A stretch of 5,548 nt of DNA. Source: an uncultured Ruminococcus sp. GTDB lineage: Bacteria; Bacillota; Clostridia; Oscillospirales; Ruminococcaceae. Each line of letters starts with the position of its first letter. Position 1 is the stretch's first letter. A program made the translations under genes and the position numbers. Of this stretch, positions 4,970 through 5,548 are shown one piece after another. The stretch lies in assembly GCA_902772615.1 (NCBI GenBank), contig CACYBC010000026.1, positions 1-5,548 of the forward strand. Direction: 5' to 3'. The notes below the pieces were generated by a model. The model had not been told where the DNA came from. It saw nothing but the letters and a program-made list of their open reading frames with translations, and ran no database searches.

Positions 4970-5542
4970 ATGGCAAGCGTAATAATCGAGACATCAGCAA
5001 GACATGTTCATGTCACAGAAGAAGATCTTCATACACTGTTCGGCGAAGGCTATGAACTGACAGTAAGAAAGATGCTCTCACAGCCCGGGCAGTTCGCCTC
5101 GGGAGAGAGAGTCACGATAGTGGGACCGAAGCGCTCTCTTGAAAACGTATCGATCCTCGGACCCTGCAGGAAGCAGAGCCAGGTCGAGATCTCGGCCACC
5201 GATGCACGCTCCATAGGGATCTCCGCGCCGGTGCGTGAGAGCGGCGACCTTGAGGGTACCCCCGGATGCAAGCTCGTCGGCCCCGCAGGCGAGGTCGAAC
5301 TCGAAAAGGGAGTGATCGTGGCAAAGCGCCATATACATCTCGACACCAAGACAGCAGAGGAATTCGGACTGGAAGACAAGCAGATCGTTTCCGCAAAGGT
5401 CGAGTCCGCAGACCGTTCCCTCATCTTCGGCGACGTAGTGGTACGTGTCTCTGACAGCTATTCCCCCGCGATGCATGTCGACACAGACGAAGGTAACGCC
5501 GCAGGTATTGCCGGAACACCTGAAGTCACGATCATAAAATAA
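4970..5542 (+). CDS. pduL: PduL-type phosphate acyltransferase (phosphotransacylase)
   Basis: The 190-residue enzyme interconverts acyl-CoA plus phosphate with acyl-phosphate plus CoA (propanoyl or acetyl). The two PduL halves are visible. The first has RHVHV (His12, His14), KMLSQPGQFA, GP-rich turns and QVEIS (Glu73). The second has APVRESG (Arg88), RHIHL (His121, His123) and MHVDTDEGNAAG (His169). These histidines and the glutamate match the di-zinc site known in PduL, and Arg88 the conserved catalytic arginine. The protein begins directly at the catalytic core, with no N-terminal helix of the kind that targets PduL into bacterial microcompartments. No shell-protein gene is in the window. 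A cytosolic role, making acetyl-phosphate for ATP via acetate kinase in place of the Pta enzyme, is therefore the likelier reading. Whether propanoyl-CoA or acetyl-CoA is preferred cannot be told. Confidence 0.95.
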   Translation: MASVIIETSARHVHVTEEDLHTLFGEGYELTVRKMLSQPGQFASGERVTIVGPKRSLENVSILGPCRKQSQVEISATDARSIGISAPVRESGDLEGTPGCKLVGPAGEVELEKGVIVAKRHIHLDTKTAEEFGLEDKQIVSAKVESADRSLIFGDVVVRVSDSYSPAMHVDTDEGNAAGIAGTPEVTIIK

Positions 5543-5548
5543 CTGTTA

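Noticed and set aside
5050..5476. Minus-strand open frames opposite pduL
   Set aside because: They are antisense to a clearly conserved gene and have no recognisable domains or ribosome sites.

Overview
The window looks like a chromosomal segment of an anaerobic Firmicute of the class Clostridia (a Lachnospiraceae- or Oscillospiraceae-like gut or rumen organism is my best guess). The basis is the mix of families: a membrane-anchored clostripain-type (C11) peptidase with a Thr-Pro linker, a small two-helix membrane protein with a C-terminal zinc ribbon, a family 4 iron-sulfur uracil-DNA glycosylase, a PduL-type phosphotransacylase without an encapsulation peptide, and strong AGGAGG-like ribosome binding sites. 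Base composition is moderate and fairly even. I see no sign of phage, insertion sequences, CRISPR, tRNA or rRNA.

Layout. 1-186 (+) is the C-terminal end of an unrecognised gene, closed by a GC-rich hairpin (209-238) that lies between convergent genes. 256-678 (-) is the zinc-ribbon membrane protein, best read from a TTG start. 943-3441 (-) is the large secreted-side C11 peptidase, followed by a textbook intrinsic terminator (887-919). 3569-4237 (-) is an RluA-family pseudouridine synthase. 4297-4860 (-) is the uracil-DNA glycosylase, best read from an internal ATG rather than the longest ORF. 4970-5542 (+) is pduL, transcribed divergently from the glycosylase gene.

How the genes relate. The four minus-strand genes point the same way, but gaps of 59-264 bases, two terminator-like hairpins and separate promoter candidates suggest mostly single-gene units rather than one operon. 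Functions are mixed: RNA modification, DNA repair, extracellular proteolysis and acyl-phosphate metabolism. No joint pathway is evident. The most notable regulatory features are a 14-bp palindrome under the overlapping -35 regions of the divergent glycosylase/pduL promoters, and a terminator whose T-rich tail overlaps an extended -10 element at the start of the pseudouridine synthase gene.

I did not find a convincing new multi-gene system. The parts least explained by known biology are the disordered N-terminal tail of the C11 peptidase with its GTGPVG motif, that peptidase's C-terminal beta-rich region, and the zinc-ribbon membrane protein.
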